Part shown: positions 7,180 through 17,364 of the stretch, piece by piece
How positions within the stretch are numbered: the first letter of the stretch is position 1
Layout: every line of letters begins with the position of its first letter
From: FEN-1073 sp963780865
GTDB taxonomy: Bacteria > Chloroflexota > Anaerolineae > Anaerolineales > RBG-16-64-43
DNA: 64,000 nt
Assembly (NCBI GenBank): GCA_963780865.1
Contig: CAWADT010000001.1
Coordinates: forward strand, 1 to 64,000
Reading direction: 5' to 3'
The notes under the pieces: generated by a model
What the model saw: only the letters and a program-made list of their open reading frames with translations
What the model was told of the DNA's origin: nothing
The model's database searches: none
Program-made: the position numbers and the translations under genes

Positions 7180-9111
7180 ATGCCCTTTTTCCACCGGTCC
7201 GGTCTCCGTGTTCTCCCGATCTTTTTCCTGCTGAGCGCAATCGGACTTGCGCTCCCTGCGGAAACGGTCCGGTCGCAGGGAACGGCCACCACGCTGCAAA
7301 TCGTCAAAGTGGACACCAGCGCCTTCCCGGAAATCCGCGTCCAGGTTCTACTGCTGGATCCGAACGGAGCCACGGCGGCGACCCCCTCCAATCAAAATCT
7401 CACCCTCTCGGAAAACAGCCGATCGGTGGATTTCACCGTGGGGCAAAAAGAGCTCGGCGCAGAAATTGGATTCATCCTGGATGCCGGGATGGGGCTGTAT
7501 AGCGGCGGGGCCAGCGGCGCGACACACCTTCAGGAAATGAAAGACGCCATCCAGGAGCTCACCCAGGATCCGCTGCTTCTCACCGGAAAGGACGTCTTCT
7601 ACGTTGTCGCCCAGGAACCGCGCGGGTCCACCACGCTGGTCACTCCCGACACTCCGGCAACTCAAATTCCGACCCTCCTCGGGCAATACAATCCGCAGAT
7701 CACCTATCAGTACGCCTATCTTCTCGGCGGAGTGAACTCCATGCTGGATGGGTTCGCCAAGGAAAATTCCACCGGGATCGGGCGGGGCCAGGCGATCGTC
7801 GTGTTTTCCGGATCCATGCTCGTCGACCAAAAATATCCTCTCAAGACGATCGCCGACAAGGCGAAAGCGATGGGGGTTGCGGTGCATACCGTGCTCGTCC
7901 GGTCTTCCCTGGGTCAGCAGGAGACGCTGCAAAGCCTCGCGGACCAGACCGGGGGACAATTTTATTACCTGGATGCCGAAGGGCCTTCCAGTCTTGCGGA
8001 TTTGAAATCGCGCCTTTTGGGAATCCGCAACCAATTCATTCTCACCTACCGGTCTCCCAACGCCGAAAGCGGAACCCGGGTGGTTTCCATCGCGCTCGCC
8101 TACGGCCAGGATGAAAAACCGGCGCTCATGCAATATACAATCGATGTCAAGCCTCCGGTGGCCGTCATCCTCTCTCCGGGCAACGATCAATCGGTGAGCC
8201 CGGAGAAATATACGCCGACCGAGAACTCCAAAGCCACACCGGTGACTGGGATCGTGGTGACCGGATCCGTCTCCTGGCCCGACGGCCATCCGCGCAACAT
8301 CAAACAGGCCACCCTGCTGGTCAACGGGAATCCGGAAGCCACCTTGGATGCGCCGAAAAACGACTTGACCTTTGTATGGAATCCTTCCAAGGAAAATTCC
8401 TCCGGGCCCGTCACGCTGCAGATTCAAATCGAGGACGAATTGGGGTTGACCGGCGTGAGCGACCAGATTGTCGTGCGGATTAACTCCGGCGCCGCTTTTT
8501 CGTTTTGCAAAGCCGGGAGTTCCTTACCGCTGTGCAACCTCTCGGCCTCTACCCTGCTGCCGTACCTCTCGATTCTCATCGCGCTCGTCGCCGTGGGGCT
8601 GGTGGTGGTCTTCCGCAAGCAGGTGGCCGGGACGGCCGGCGAGGTAGCCGGCGCGGCCACCGACTTCATCCAGGAAGTGGGCGAGACGCTGCGGTTTAAG
8701 AACCGCCCCGGTTCGGCCAAAGCGGCGCTAATGGATCTGGACGGAAACACCGGCACCGGCCGGAGCTCATTCGATTTGTTCGGCACGACCTCCATCGGGC
8801 GCTCCAAGCAAAACGCCGATCTGGTCCTTCAACCCGGCCGGCCCGATAGTCCGATCAGCCGGCTGCACTGCACCATTCTGGAAGAAGATGTATGGTTTTT
8901 CATCCGCGACGATCAAAGCGCCAACGGCACTTATCTCAACGGCGTGCGGATGGTTCCGATGGACCGCTATCCGCTGAAGGAGGGGGATGAGATCCAACTG
9001 GCCAATCCGGAAAAGGGCGGGGTTCGGCTGCGGTTCACATCGCAAGCCGAAGGCGGCCGCGCAAGCGGGGGGGTGGACGTCGAATCGACCAACCGGGTCA
9101 CCCGGAATTAG
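7180..9111 (+). CDS. Membrane protein with vWA-like and C-terminal FHA domains
   Basis: A 643-residue protein. A signal peptide (residues 1-33) leads an extracytoplasmic part with a von Willebrand A-like fold (about 85-295). Its MIDAS position reads DAGMG, not DxSxS, so metal binding is doubtful. An Ig-like stretch follows (about 325-430), then one membrane helix (about 457-477). The cytosolic tail (about 535-620) is a canonical FHA phosphothreonine-binding domain: SIGRS, SRLHC and NGTYLNG. The topology suggests sensing outside and phosphoprotein binding inside. Its ATG follows GGAGGAG. The next gene encodes a PP2C phosphatase, the natural partner in Ser/Thr phospho-signalling; no kinase lies in the window. 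Confidence 0.85.
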   Translation: MPFFHRSGLRVLPIFFLLSAIGLALPAETVRSQGTATTLQIVKVDTSAFPEIRVQVLLLDPNGATAATPSNQNLTLSENSRSVDFTVGQKELGAEIGFILDAGMGLYSGGASGATHLQEMKDAIQELTQDPLLLTGKDVFYVVAQEPRGSTTLVTPDTPATQIPTLLGQYNPQITYQYAYLLGGVNSMLDGFAKENSTGIGRGQAIVVFSGSMLVDQKYPLKTIADKAKAMGVAVHTVLVRSSLGQQETLQSLADQTGGQFYYLDAEGPSSLADLKSRLLGIRNQFILTYRSPNAESGTRVVSIALAYGQDEKPALMQYTIDVKPPVAVILSPGNDQSVSPEKYTPTENSKATPVTGIVVTGSVSWPDGHPRNIKQATLLVNGNPEATLDAPKNDLTFVWNPSKENSSGPVTLQIQIEDELGLTGVSDQIVVRINSGAAFSFCKAGSSLPLCNLSASTLLPYLSILIALVAVGLVVVFRKQVAGTAGEVAGAATDFIQEVGETLRFKNRPGSAKAALMDLDGNTGTGRSSFDLFGTTSIGRSKQNADLVLQPGRPDSPISRLHCTILEEDVWFFIRDDQSANGTYLNGVRMVPMDRYPLKEGDEIQLANPEKGGVRLRFTSQAEGGRASGGVDVESTNRVTRN

Positions 9112-9178
9112 GCCGGAGCGAAATGCCAGCCGTGGGGAAAAAATCACCGGCGGTGTGCGCAGGAATGAATCCAGTCTC

Positions 9179-9200
9179 GCGCGGGCATGAATGCCCGCGC
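9179..9200. repeat. Perfect intergenic palindrome
   Basis: GCGCGGGCAT at 9179-9188 and ATGCCCGCGC at 9191-9200 form a 10-bp stem around two bases. It lies in the 236-base gap between the FHA and PP2C genes. There is no T-tract, so it is more likely a REP-like unit than a terminator. Confidence 0.55.
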
Positions 9201-9347
9201 TCCAATACAAAGCCCACTTACGCGGGCCAATCCCCCGTTCCAGCTTAAACCCCGGAGGGGCTTCGTGTAATAGCACCGGGATTTATTCCCGCGCAGCCGG
9301 GCGAAACGAAGATGGAATGAAAAGGTTGAAATTTAATAGGTTCGATC

Positions 9348-11129
9348 ATGGGTGATCTATCTTCCACGCCATTCGTTCCCGCTCCAACCGGGCCCCGCGT
9401 GAAAAATGCCGCGCGGGCCGGTTCGATCCGGATCGGGATGGATCAAAACATCGGCGCCTCGACCAAGCGGCGTTCGCTGGAGGATGCGTACTTCGGCGAG
9501 ACGATGACCACCTCCGGCGGTTTGACTCTCACCCTGGCGATCGTGGCCGACGGGATCGGGGGCGCATCCTCGGGCGAGCGCGCGTCCAACCTTACCGTGG
9601 AAACGATCGTCGATTGCGTTCGCGGATCCTCCGGCGGCGATTTTCCCGCGATCCTGGAAGCCGCCCTCCGGCGGGCCAATCAGGCCGTCTTCGAAGAAGG
9701 GCGGCAGGAGGAACACAAGCGCGACATGGGATCCACCGCGACGGCAGCCATCCTCTGCCGGGATCGCTTATACCTCGCCTCGGTGGGAGACAGCCGCGCG
9801 TACCTGGTGCGCGACGGCAAGGTAATCCAACTCACAACGGATCACAATTGGGGGGAGGAAATGATCCGGCTGGGCAAGCTTCGCCCGCAGGAAGCGGCGC
9901 GGAACCCGCGCGCCGGTTTACTCGTCCGTTCGATCGGGTCCGAACCAGAGGTCGAGGTCGATCTCGGCCTGTATTGGAACGGACGGGAGGACGAGGCCGC
10001 GGCTCGCTCCCGGCAGGGAACACCCCTCAAGCCGGGCGACCACGTTGTCCTGTGCAGCGACGGATTAATCAAGGAACGGCCGGATGGACGCGGCCACTTC
10101 GTTGAAACATCGGAGTTTCCAGAAATACTCAGCCGCAATCCGCCGCTGCAGGCGGCGCGCACCTTGGTGAGCAAAGCCATGGGGCGCAACGCGAACGACA
10201 ATGTGTCGGTGGTCGTGCTGCAAAAAATGGGCGGCGCCGCGGGCTTGGGAAAGAGTCTTCTCTGGCCGGGAATAATCCTCGCGATCCTTGTGGTTCTTAT
10301 CTTGGCGGGCGCGGCCTTTCTCCCGGGGATCCTCCCCCAAACCAAATCCAGCATGCCGACGGTTCCGGCAGGAACGATCCGGATTGTGGAATCCGCCGGT
10401 GAAGTTTTATATATGGAATCCGGCCGGCTTCCGGCGAAACTCCAATCCAACGCTTCCCTCCCAATCCATGCCGGGGGTGCGCTGCAAACGTTGGAAGGGA
10501 CGCTCCAATTTATCCTGCCGGATTCGTCCAGGATCTATCTGGACCGATTCTCCAAAGTTGCTTTAACGCAAATCGCCGACCCGCTCAGCGAGGAACGCAA
10601 CAACGTCCTCACCCTGACACAAGGCCGGCTGTTGATTGTATATTCTCCGCCTTCCGGATTTTCCAGCTTGATCACGGCACCCACGGATCTCCGGGCGCAG
10701 GTGCTGGGTTCCATCCTCGGCGCGGCCTTCGATCCGGCGCAATCTCGGCTGGAAGTGGATTGTCTGGAAGGAGCGTGCCTGGTAGCGAACGCCCGCGATA
10801 TCCTGCATTTGAACGGTGGCGAGTACTCCTGGGCAAACTCCGGCGGGATCGCGCCGCCGGGAAATGCTCGCTACGATCTGTGGGCTGGGATCGGGGGAAT
10901 GGACGCGGCGTGGATTACACCCACATCGATCCCGGCCGCCACGTCTACGCCAACGGCGACCGCCACGCGGAAATTCACCCTAGATAAGACCGCCGAGGCG
11001 CCGCCTTCCGGATCGAATCCCACGGCCACGCCGGAACTCTCTCCAACCGTACAGCCGACCGTGGAACCACCGACGGATATTCCAACGGAGGCGATCCCTC
11101 CCGCTGAAACGGCTGCATCCGGTTCGTAG
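9348..11129 (+). CDS. PP2C phosphatase with membrane helix and FecR-like domain
   Basis: A 593-residue protein. Residues about 25-295 are a PP2C-type Ser/Thr phosphatase: LEDAYF, VADGIGGASSGE, MGSTATAAI, SVGDSRAYLV, VLCSDGL and NDNVSVVVL hold the metal-binding aspartates. One membrane helix follows (about 305-328). The outer part (about 345-495) looks like a FecR domain (GEVLY, AGGALQTLEGTLQFILPDSSRI, LTQGRLLI, AQVLGSILGAAFD), followed by a Thr/Pro-rich tail with PTATATRK. Together with the FHA protein upstream it forms a likely membrane phospho-signalling pair. The FecR-like part may sense or bind a surface ligand; this is inference. Confidence 0.88.
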   Translation: MGDLSSTPFVPAPTGPRVKNAARAGSIRIGMDQNIGASTKRRSLEDAYFGETMTTSGGLTLTLAIVADGIGGASSGERASNLTVETIVDCVRGSSGGDFPAILEAALRRANQAVFEEGRQEEHKRDMGSTATAAILCRDRLYLASVGDSRAYLVRDGKVIQLTTDHNWGEEMIRLGKLRPQEAARNPRAGLLVRSIGSEPEVEVDLGLYWNGREDEAAARSRQGTPLKPGDHVVLCSDGLIKERPDGRGHFVETSEFPEILSRNPPLQAARTLVSKAMGRNANDNVSVVVLQKMGGAAGLGKSLLWPGIILAILVVLILAGAAFLPGILPQTKSSMPTVPAGTIRIVESAGEVLYMESGRLPAKLQSNASLPIHAGGALQTLEGTLQFILPDSSRIYLDRFSKVALTQIADPLSEERNNVLTLTQGRLLIVYSPPSGFSSLITAPTDLRAQVLGSILGAAFDPAQSRLEVDCLEGACLVANARDILHLNGGEYSWANSGGIAPPGNARYDLWAGIGGMDAAWITPTSIPAATSTPTATATRKFTLDKTAEAPPSGSNPTATPELSPTVQPTVEPPTDIPTEAIPPAETAASGS

Positions 11130-11232
11130 TTAAGTTTGATAGGATACAGGACCTAAGGCTTTGGGTCTACGAGTTTCAAGATAAACCACCCGCGCGTAAA
11201 GATTGTGGTGAAAAAAGGGTATCATCAAATCT

Positions 11233-12174
11233 ATGAAAACATCCCAACCATTATCCTCTCAACCGAAACCGGTCACGCCCCAACCTGCGCGCAGGGGTTG
11301 GGCAATTCCACTCGTCGCGGTTTTGATCCTTGCCGCCGGATATTTTGCGTTCGCAAAATACCAATACCTGTGGCCATTTTCTTCGATGTTGACAACGGTG
11401 ACCTCACCTCCGGTCTTGGCGGAGATTTCCACTCCGGCAGCGGCGGGGATTTCTGCTCCCACCGCAAGTCCTTCGGCTTTGCCCAGCGCAACCCAAGATC
11501 TCCTGGCGGGTTGGAAAACCTATCAAAATGCGTCCGTCGGATTTACCTATAAATATCCGCCGGAAATAATCCCCAACGACAATTTACCAGTCGAGTTTCC
11601 GGTTGCGGTTGAAACGATCTCCGACTTCAGAAAGCAATACAGTCTGGCCAATTATCCAAATGGATGTGAAGATCCCTGCGCCAAATTGCTCGATCCTCAG
11701 ATACTGGAAAAACAATTTAGTATTCTTCGTCAAGCGCAGGGGTGTGAAATGACGGATAGTTTTACCGAAGACGTGAAGAAAAACTTTTTCCTTGTCGGGT
11801 CGGGTATCTATTCGATCCTTGACGTGGAAAAAGTTAACAGCCCGTATCTGAAAATTTGCGGATTGAAAATTCTGGATTATGGTTCTTTTACCGTCGACCT
11901 AAACGATTATGGTTATAAAGACGTCTTTCTCTCGGGCGACAAGGTCATCGTAGTGGCCGTTCGCCCCTTTGCGTTATCGGAAGCCGATGCCATTTGGAAT
12001 AGTTTCGGTCGAACAAAAAACGAAGAGGGTCTCTGGGCTTGTGACGCTGCGTGTGGCGGGAAAATGTTTGCGTATTACACCCAGATGTCGAAAGCGCCGC
12101 TCACCGACCCCATCATCCAGATCGGGGGGAAAAAGGTCGATCAAATTCTTTCAACTTTCCGGTTTACCCAGTAG
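11233..12174 (+). CDS. Membrane-anchored protein of unknown function
   Basis: A 313-residue protein with a cytosolic, Pro-rich N-terminus, one membrane helix (about residues 24-42), a Ser/Ala/Pro linker, and an extracytoplasmic domain beginning WKTYQNASVGFTYKYPPEI. That opening resembles PsbP-like or similar small extracellular domains seen behind many bacterial membrane anchors. It contains several cysteines (GCEDPCAKLLD, ACDAACG). Local base composition is poorer in GC than its neighbours, hinting at a different origin. No function can be assigned. Confidence 0.6.
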   Translation: MKTSQPLSSQPKPVTPQPARRGWAIPLVAVLILAAGYFAFAKYQYLWPFSSMLTTVTSPPVLAEISTPAAAGISAPTASPSALPSATQDLLAGWKTYQNASVGFTYKYPPEIIPNDNLPVEFPVAVETISDFRKQYSLANYPNGCEDPCAKLLDPQILEKQFSILRQAQGCEMTDSFTEDVKKNFFLVGSGIYSILDVEKVNSPYLKICGLKILDYGSFTVDLNDYGYKDVFLSGDKVIVVAVRPFALSEADAIWNSFGRTKNEEGLWACDAACGGKMFAYYTQMSKAPLTDPIIQIGGKKVDQILSTFRFTQ

Positions 12175-12403
12175 TTTCTTATGTTGCCGCCCTATGCGGG
12201 GACGATCCGCTGAGTATCAAAGTCGGTGCGATTGCGGTCGGCGCGGCGTTTGTCAGACCAGGTAGTGAGCACTCTCCTGCCGTGGCCGATATGGGTATTA
12301 CGATGGTCAAACGGAACAGTGGCCTCACAACCCACTTTCGGATTTCTTCGTAACAGAGAGCTGAAAAAATCAATTTATACTGGTGTCATCTTCTCTGTGG
12401 TGA

Positions 12404-12465
12404 ACCTTCCCCCCCAAGCTATCCCCATGTTCTTTTCGTAAATGGGGGGAGCGAGGGGGGAAAGT
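12404..12465. repeat. Imperfect copy of a C-rich palindromic repeat
   Basis: Two arms, the left rich in C with CCCCCC and TCCCCAT, the right reading AAATGGGGGGAGCGAGGGGGG, pair imperfectly around a short loop. It belongs to the same family as the perfect palindrome at 16009-16061. The surrounding gap, 12175-12650, holds no gene I can support; a stretch at 12480-12505 resembling IS-end sequence (CAACAGCCTGTTA) is noted only. Confidence 0.55.
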
Positions 12466-12650
12466 GTGTCTGGCTAAAAAGTCAACGTTTTTCAACAGCC
12501 TGTTAATGACTTCATCATCCTTGGCCCAAATATTATCTACATGAGCCTATTTCAAATCCCCGGGCGCAAATCCCTGTAGTTCAAACTATTTGAATATTTT
12601 TAGGGGTAACCGGGTGACCGTTTGACCGATCGTTCTTCTCCGGTCTCCGT

Positions 12651-14049
12651 TTACCCGGCCCGGTCGACTTCGTTTGCGGCGCGCAATCCGGAGTGCAGCG
12701 CTCCCTGGATCCAGCAGGGCCAGGGCGAGGTGTGCTCGCCGGCGAAATGGATTTCGGCCTTCGGGCGCGGCGGCGTGCGCAAGCAGCGGGAACTCTCCCA
12801 CTCTCGTTATCGTGAACGCCCCCCGTGAATACGGCTCGTTCAACCACGACCAGGTGGCGGCCGTTTCAAACTCCGACCGTACGCCGGGGTGTACCTGCTC
12901 GAACAACGCCAACATTCGCTCGATTTGAGTTTGCGGTGACTGGGCGGAATATTCGCGCGCCAACTCCTGGTAAATGTACGCCATCACGATCCCGCGCGCG
13001 CCGGGCTGATCGTGGGTTGGGCACCAGAGCTCCATTGGCTGGTCGACGGTGGCAAATCCGTTCTGGCCGTCACGCTCCCACGGACGGGTCCGGGTCTGGA
13101 TGAAGACGCGCGCCACCGGTGAAAGGTAAAGATTCCAGATCGCGGCCGTTTTCCCCGCGCTCCATGGTGGAGAGATTTCGATATCGCGCAGTACCGGAAA
13201 GGGAATCGTACAGATCACGCGCTCCGCGGATTCAGTCTGCGCGGACCCACCCTCCACAAATGTGACCTCCACGCCCCCGGAGTCCTGTACGATGCGGCGG
13301 ACCTCCGCGCCATAGTGGATGCGCTCGCCCAGCTCCCGCGCCATCGCGCGCGGAAGAAGGTCGTTGCCGCCGCGGATCTTCCACATGGAGGGGTCCGCGC
13401 GGCTGAGCTCATCGTGCGCGAAATCCAGGAGCGAATCGTCCACGAACCCCTGCGCCAGGTACAGAATCGCATCGTCCGACGCACCCTCCCGGCGCAGGAA
13501 CTCGCCAAGAGCCACGTCTTTATAGCGGTCGAACTCCGGGTAGGGCCAGCCGTCTTCCGGGAGGCCGCGGAGTTCCGAAAGGACGCGGCCAAAATACAAA
13601 TCCGCGAGGCCGCCGAAGCCTACCTCGCGTTCACGCGGCGTGAACTCCACCCGCAACCGGTTTAGGTCCGGCTCGGCACCGGGCGGGACGACCTGGCGCG
13701 TGCCGCGCCAAAACCAGACTTCCGCGCCGGAGCGCGGCCAGAAGGGATCGAGCTCGAGCCCAAATCTCTTCACATAATCCAACGTCAGCTTGTGGGAGGC
13801 CGGGATCCGCCCGGCGCCGGCCTCGGCGTATTGCCCGCCGGCAAAAGGCTCTCGCAAAGTGTGGATGCGGCCGCCAGGCCGCGTCCGCGCCTCGATGATC
13901 GTCACTTCGTGCCCGCCTTCGCGCAACTTCAACCCCGCCGCCAATCCGGCGGCTCCGGCGCCCAAAATAAGAATCTTCCGCCCCGTTGCCGGCCTGCGGT
14001 CGATGCCATCATTCGTGTTCCGCAGTTCATTCGATGGAACGATCATCAC
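12651..14049 (-). CDS. Flavin-dependent amine oxidase, one apparent frameshift
   Basis: FAD-containing oxidoreductase of the monoamine oxidase/phytoene desaturase superfamily, which oxidises amines or related C-N bonds. The N-terminal Rossmann dinucleotide site is KILILGAGAAGLAAG (about residues 27-41), followed by the E-R motif IIEARTRPGGRIHT. The C-terminal FAD motif IHFAGEHTSPWPCWIQGAL is present, but one frame away: deleting one A of the AAA (TTT at 12752-12754 on the plus strand) restores it and ends the protein at 12651 after NEVDRAG. Unrepaired, the frame runs to 12586 as nonsense. Substrate unknown. Confidence 0.85.
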
Positions 14050-14215
14050 CCAACCTCGGAGTACGGGTTACCTTCTGATTTCCGCAAGGTTTTTTCCTCC
14101 TCGACGATAACAACCGCAACCGGTTTTTCCCAGTTGCACGTGAGGTATTTTTGCTCGCGCGCGGTATCCCACCCACCGCTTAGATTGGCACGCGCGAGTC
14201 CGAATCCTTACGGGA

Positions 14216-14800
14216 TTAAACCTCCAAACCGTCGGCCTGTAACGCTCCGATAAATTGCCTAAGGCCCTCTTCCCGATGCTTCCAATGAACGGTTAGCATC
14301 CCCGTCTGAGAAGCGCCCAGGATATTGCTTTCCGAATCATCCATAAACAAACACTGCCGGGATTCCACGCCCAATCGCGCGCAGGCGCGCAAGTAAATTC
14401 GAGCATCCGGTTTCCGAACGCCTTCCGCTCCCGAGGAGAGGATGAGATCGAACCGGTCTCCCAATTTGAATTTTCCATCGAAATAGGGAAGGGTCAGCCG
14501 CGTTCCGTTGTTGATGATTCCTAATTTGTATTTTTTCCGCAGGATTGGAATGAGATTCCATAACGGCGGAAAAGCCTCATATTTTTCCGGAATCCGTTTT
14601 AAAATCTCTTGAAATTCCGGTTCCTCCAGATTGAATTCGGTCCGCACTTTGACACGAAACGCCTCATCGTCGACAACCCCGCCGATCAGGTCGTCGACCG
14701 CATCGACGGTCGTCTCCGCCGCGTAATCGCTGCGAAGGAAAAGGAGAACGCCCATGAAATCAAAGAGTATCGCTTTCAACTCCGGGTTTCCGTTTTCCAT
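14216..14800 (-). CDS. HAD-superfamily hydrolase
   Basis: A 194-residue HAD-IA type protein. Motif I is ILFDFMGVLL: the nucleophile D14 is present but the usual second aspartate (general acid) is replaced by methionine. This is like HAD members that are not simple phosphatases. Motif II is IINNGT, motif III lies at SSGAEGVRKPDARIY, and motif IV is CLFMDDSESNILGA. The middle is helical, as in haloacid dehalogenase or epoxide-hydrolase-like members. It is a single gene between the amine oxidase and the radical SAM gene; no substrate can be inferred. Confidence 0.8.
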   Translation of the reverse strand: MENGNPELKAILFDFMGVLLFLRSDYAAETTVDAVDDLIGGVVDDEAFRVKVRTEFNLEEPEFQEILKRIPEKYEAFPPLWNLIPILRKKYKLGIINNGTRLTLPYFDGKFKLGDRFDLILSSGAEGVRKPDARIYLRACARLGVESRQCLFMDDSESNILGASQTGMLTVHWKHREEGLRQFIGALQADGLEV

Positions 14801-14930
14801 CCCAATCCTTTCTCCTTCCGAGTGGTAGACCGATCGCTTTGTGGCACGCAGCCTGCGTTCGCCACTCGCGATTCCTAGTGTTTTCCCATTTCACGACGGA
14901 TTGCGCGGATACAAGCCATCGCGGATTCCC

Positions 14931-15971
14931 CTATCCTCTGATCTCCGCCATATACTTCGCCCCGCATCGATAGCAAACTGAAAGCGGCTGCCTCCGCCGG
15001 TACTGGCGGAATTTCTCAGCCCTCGGATTATTCCACAGCTCGGCGACGGTCAACTCGCGGGCATTGCCGATCGAATAGTCCGGGAAATCCACGCAGAAGT
15101 TCGCCTCGCCCGTCGGCTGGATGTCGATCAGCTTTTCTACGTTTGCGCATGCGTCGCACCCCACCGTCGTTTGCGCGTCGCCGAACCACGTCCGGTACTC
15201 CTCCTCCGACATCCGCTGGTAAGGGTAATCCTCGATCCCGCCCAGAGTCGCACGGTAGGCCCGTAATTGCTCAAGAAAGGTTTCTGCATCCACTCCGCTC
15301 TCTTCATGGTGAAATCCGCGCCAGGAGAACGCTTCGCAGTCGAAATTCTCCCGGAGTTCTTTACCATACTTCAGCCCCACGGCTTGCGGGAAGTAATAAT
15401 AGGGAACGATGCACAAACTCCTGATGCCCAAACATTTGGCAACGTCCGGCATTTTTCCAAGGTCACGGTAGGAATGCGGGCTTATGGTGAAGGTGATGGA
15501 TTTGGAAATTCTATTGCCACTTGTTGCTTCTTTTTCCGCGAGCCGGGCCAACCCTTCCTGGACCCGCCGGAAGGTCCCTTTTGCTCCGCGGACAGCATCG
15601 TGGATTTCCTCCGGCCCGTCGACGGAAATGGTGAGGTGCATGTTCCCAATGCGGGCGATCTCCCCGGCGAACCGCTCGAGCTGCGTGCCGTTGGTATCGA
15701 TGGAAATAAACATTCCCTTGTCGTGGATGTATTCCAGGAGCGTGATGATTTCCGGATACAGGAACACCTCCCCGCCACGCAGTAGCAGGCTTCGGATTTC
15801 GTGCGCTGCCAGTTCGTCCACCAATCGTTTCCAGTCGTTCAAACCCAATTCCGGTTTATGCTGCGTACCGCGCGAGCGCATGTAACCTTCCTCGCTCCAT
15901 TGGCCGCACATCTGGCAGCGCAGGTTGCAGGCGTTGGTGACCGTGAAGGAAACGGTTTGGGGAAAATCCAT
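14931..15971 (-). CDS. Radical SAM protein with SPASM-like tail
   Basis: A 346-residue radical SAM enzyme. The [4Fe-4S] motif is CNLRCQMC (C14, C18, C21), with a further GGEVFLYPEI strand and a TIM-barrel. The C-terminal part has C-x2-C-type clusters (GCDACANVEKL, NFCVDF, VCYRCGAKYM), as in SPASM/twitch domains that hold auxiliary clusters. Such proteins often mature peptides or modify cofactors. No small precursor peptide gene was found next to it. The start codon lies directly after the palindrome at 16009-16061. Confidence 0.85.
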   Translation of the reverse strand: MDFPQTVSFTVTNACNLRCQMCGQWSEEGYMRSRGTQHKPELGLNDWKRLVDELAAHEIRSLLLRGGEVFLYPEIITLLEYIHDKGMFISIDTNGTQLERFAGEIARIGNMHLTISVDGPEEIHDAVRGAKGTFRRVQEGLARLAEKEATSGNRISKSITFTISPHSYRDLGKMPDVAKCLGIRSLCIVPYYYFPQAVGLKYGKELRENFDCEAFSWRGFHHEESGVDAETFLEQLRAYRATLGGIEDYPYQRMSEEEYRTWFGDAQTTVGCDACANVEKLIDIQPTGEANFCVDFPDYSIGNARELTVAELWNNPRAEKFRQYRRRQPLSVCYRCGAKYMAEIRG

Positions 15972-16008
15972 GCGATCGAAACCTCATATGGTCTGGCACA
16001 ATTCGATC

Positions 16009-16061
16009 ACCCCCCTCGGTCCCCCCATTTTCTTTTTGAAAATGGGGGGACCGAGGGGGGT
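16009..16061. repeat. Perfect 24-bp inverted repeat (C-rich palindrome)
   Basis: Arms at 16009-16032 and 16038-16061 are exact reverse complements around TTTTT. Each arm contains CCCCCCTCGGTCCCCCC or its complement. The last base overlaps the murJ stop codon. Relatives lie at 12404-12465 and 37120-37160, so it is a dispersed family. Transcribed, it would form a very stable hairpin between murJ and the radical SAM gene and could act as an mRNA 3' stabiliser or terminator. Confidence 0.8.
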
Positions 16062-17364
16062 CAAACCATCCCTCTGCTTCGCAGCAGCGCAAACAGCAGC
16101 ACGGCTTCGGATGAATAAGCCGCGATGTTAGCCACCGCCACACCGCGATATCCCAGCGCCGGAGTCAGAGCAAAACATAAAACGAGAAAAACCGCGGCGG
16201 TCCAAATCGCCGTTCCGAGCGGGGTGCGCGCGTCCTGCCGGGCGTAAAAAGCGCGCGCGGCCGTTTCGATCAGCGCATGGGCCGGCAGCCCGATTAGGAA
16301 GATGCTGGCGGTTGCGGCCACCATCCCGGCGCCCTCCGCCGTGAAGGCGCGCCCTTCGAACACCAATCGCACGGCCGTTCCCATCAGCGGAATCCCGACC
16401 GCCATGACGGGCAGGGTGAGGGCAAGCGTGACCGCGGTGGCGCGGCGGACCATCCGCCGCAGTTCTTCCATCGCGCCGCGGTCGGCCAGTTCCGAGAGCG
16501 TCGGCAGCAGCACCGTTCCGAGCGCGGATCCAATGACCGTCTCGGGCACCTGCATGATGAGCCAACCGTACGCGAGGGCGGTGATGGCGCCCGTGCCCAG
16601 CCCGGAGGCGAAGTTGTCGGTGGCGACGAAAATCGTCTGGATCGCCGCCACGGTGAGAATGCGCGGTCCCATCAGCCGGGCGGCCTTGAGCACTCCCGGA
16701 GTCCGCCAATCGAGCGAGGGCGTCCAATGGAAGCCGAAGGCGATCAGCGCCGGAACCTGTATAACCAAATGCAGTCCCGCTCCGAGAATCGTGCCGTAGG
16801 CCAGTCCGTAAATTCCATACCGCGGCACCAGCACGATCACGCCGAAGATCAGCCCGCCGTTGTAAAAATCGGCGCGAGGCCCGGCAGGAGAAAATGCTTC
16901 ATCGCCTGCAGGCTGCCCATCACCACCCCGCTGACGGAGAAGATCAGGAGCGCAAAGAGATCCAGACGCATCAGGCTGGTCGTCAGCGCTTGGTGCGCGG
17001 CGTCGAAATTCGGGACCACCACGTGGGCGATGAAGACCTGGGCCGAGACGGCCAGGACGCCAGCCAACACGGCGGTGATGAGGAAGGCCCAATTGGCGAG
17101 GCGCGAGAACAGCGCCCAGGCCGCGTCCCTCCCGTCGCGGTCGAGCGTTTCGGTGAGAACGGGAATGACCGCCACGGCCATCGCCCCCCCGGAGATCAAC
17201 GCGAAGATCAGATCCGGAAGGTTGTTGGCGGCGTTGAAGGCGTCCAGCTGCGAGCCGATCCCAAACGTCCGCCCGATCAGGATCTGCCGCACCATCGCCA
17301 GCAGTTTATCCCCCGCAAATAAAAAACCGAGCAGCAGGAAAGAGCGCGCGATCCGCCGGTTCAA
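16061..17364 (-). CDS. murJ: MurJ/MviN-like lipid II flippase, one frameshift
   Basis: Polytopic inner-membrane protein of the MOP superfamily that moves peptidoglycan precursor across the membrane. The N-terminal half (NRRIARSFLLLGFLFAGDKLLAMVRQILIGRTFG) is classic MurJ. It stops in frame at 16849, while the rest (FYNGGLIFGVIVLVPRYGIYGLAYGTILGA onwards) continues one frame away. Adding one T to the run of five (A5 at 16864-16868 on the plus strand) joins them into about 434 residues, slightly short for the family. Its ATG overlaps the stop of the upstream C39-TPR gene (ATGA), so the two are cotranscribed. Confidence 0.9.

Noticed and set aside
12480..12505. Possible IS terminal inverted repeat (CAACAGCCTGTTA)
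   Set aside because: Only one end is seen and no transposase lies nearby, so it is too short to call.
12175..12585. Possible small gene with GDDPLSIKVGAIAVG
   Set aside because: No family match, no ribosome site, and it overlaps repeat sequence.
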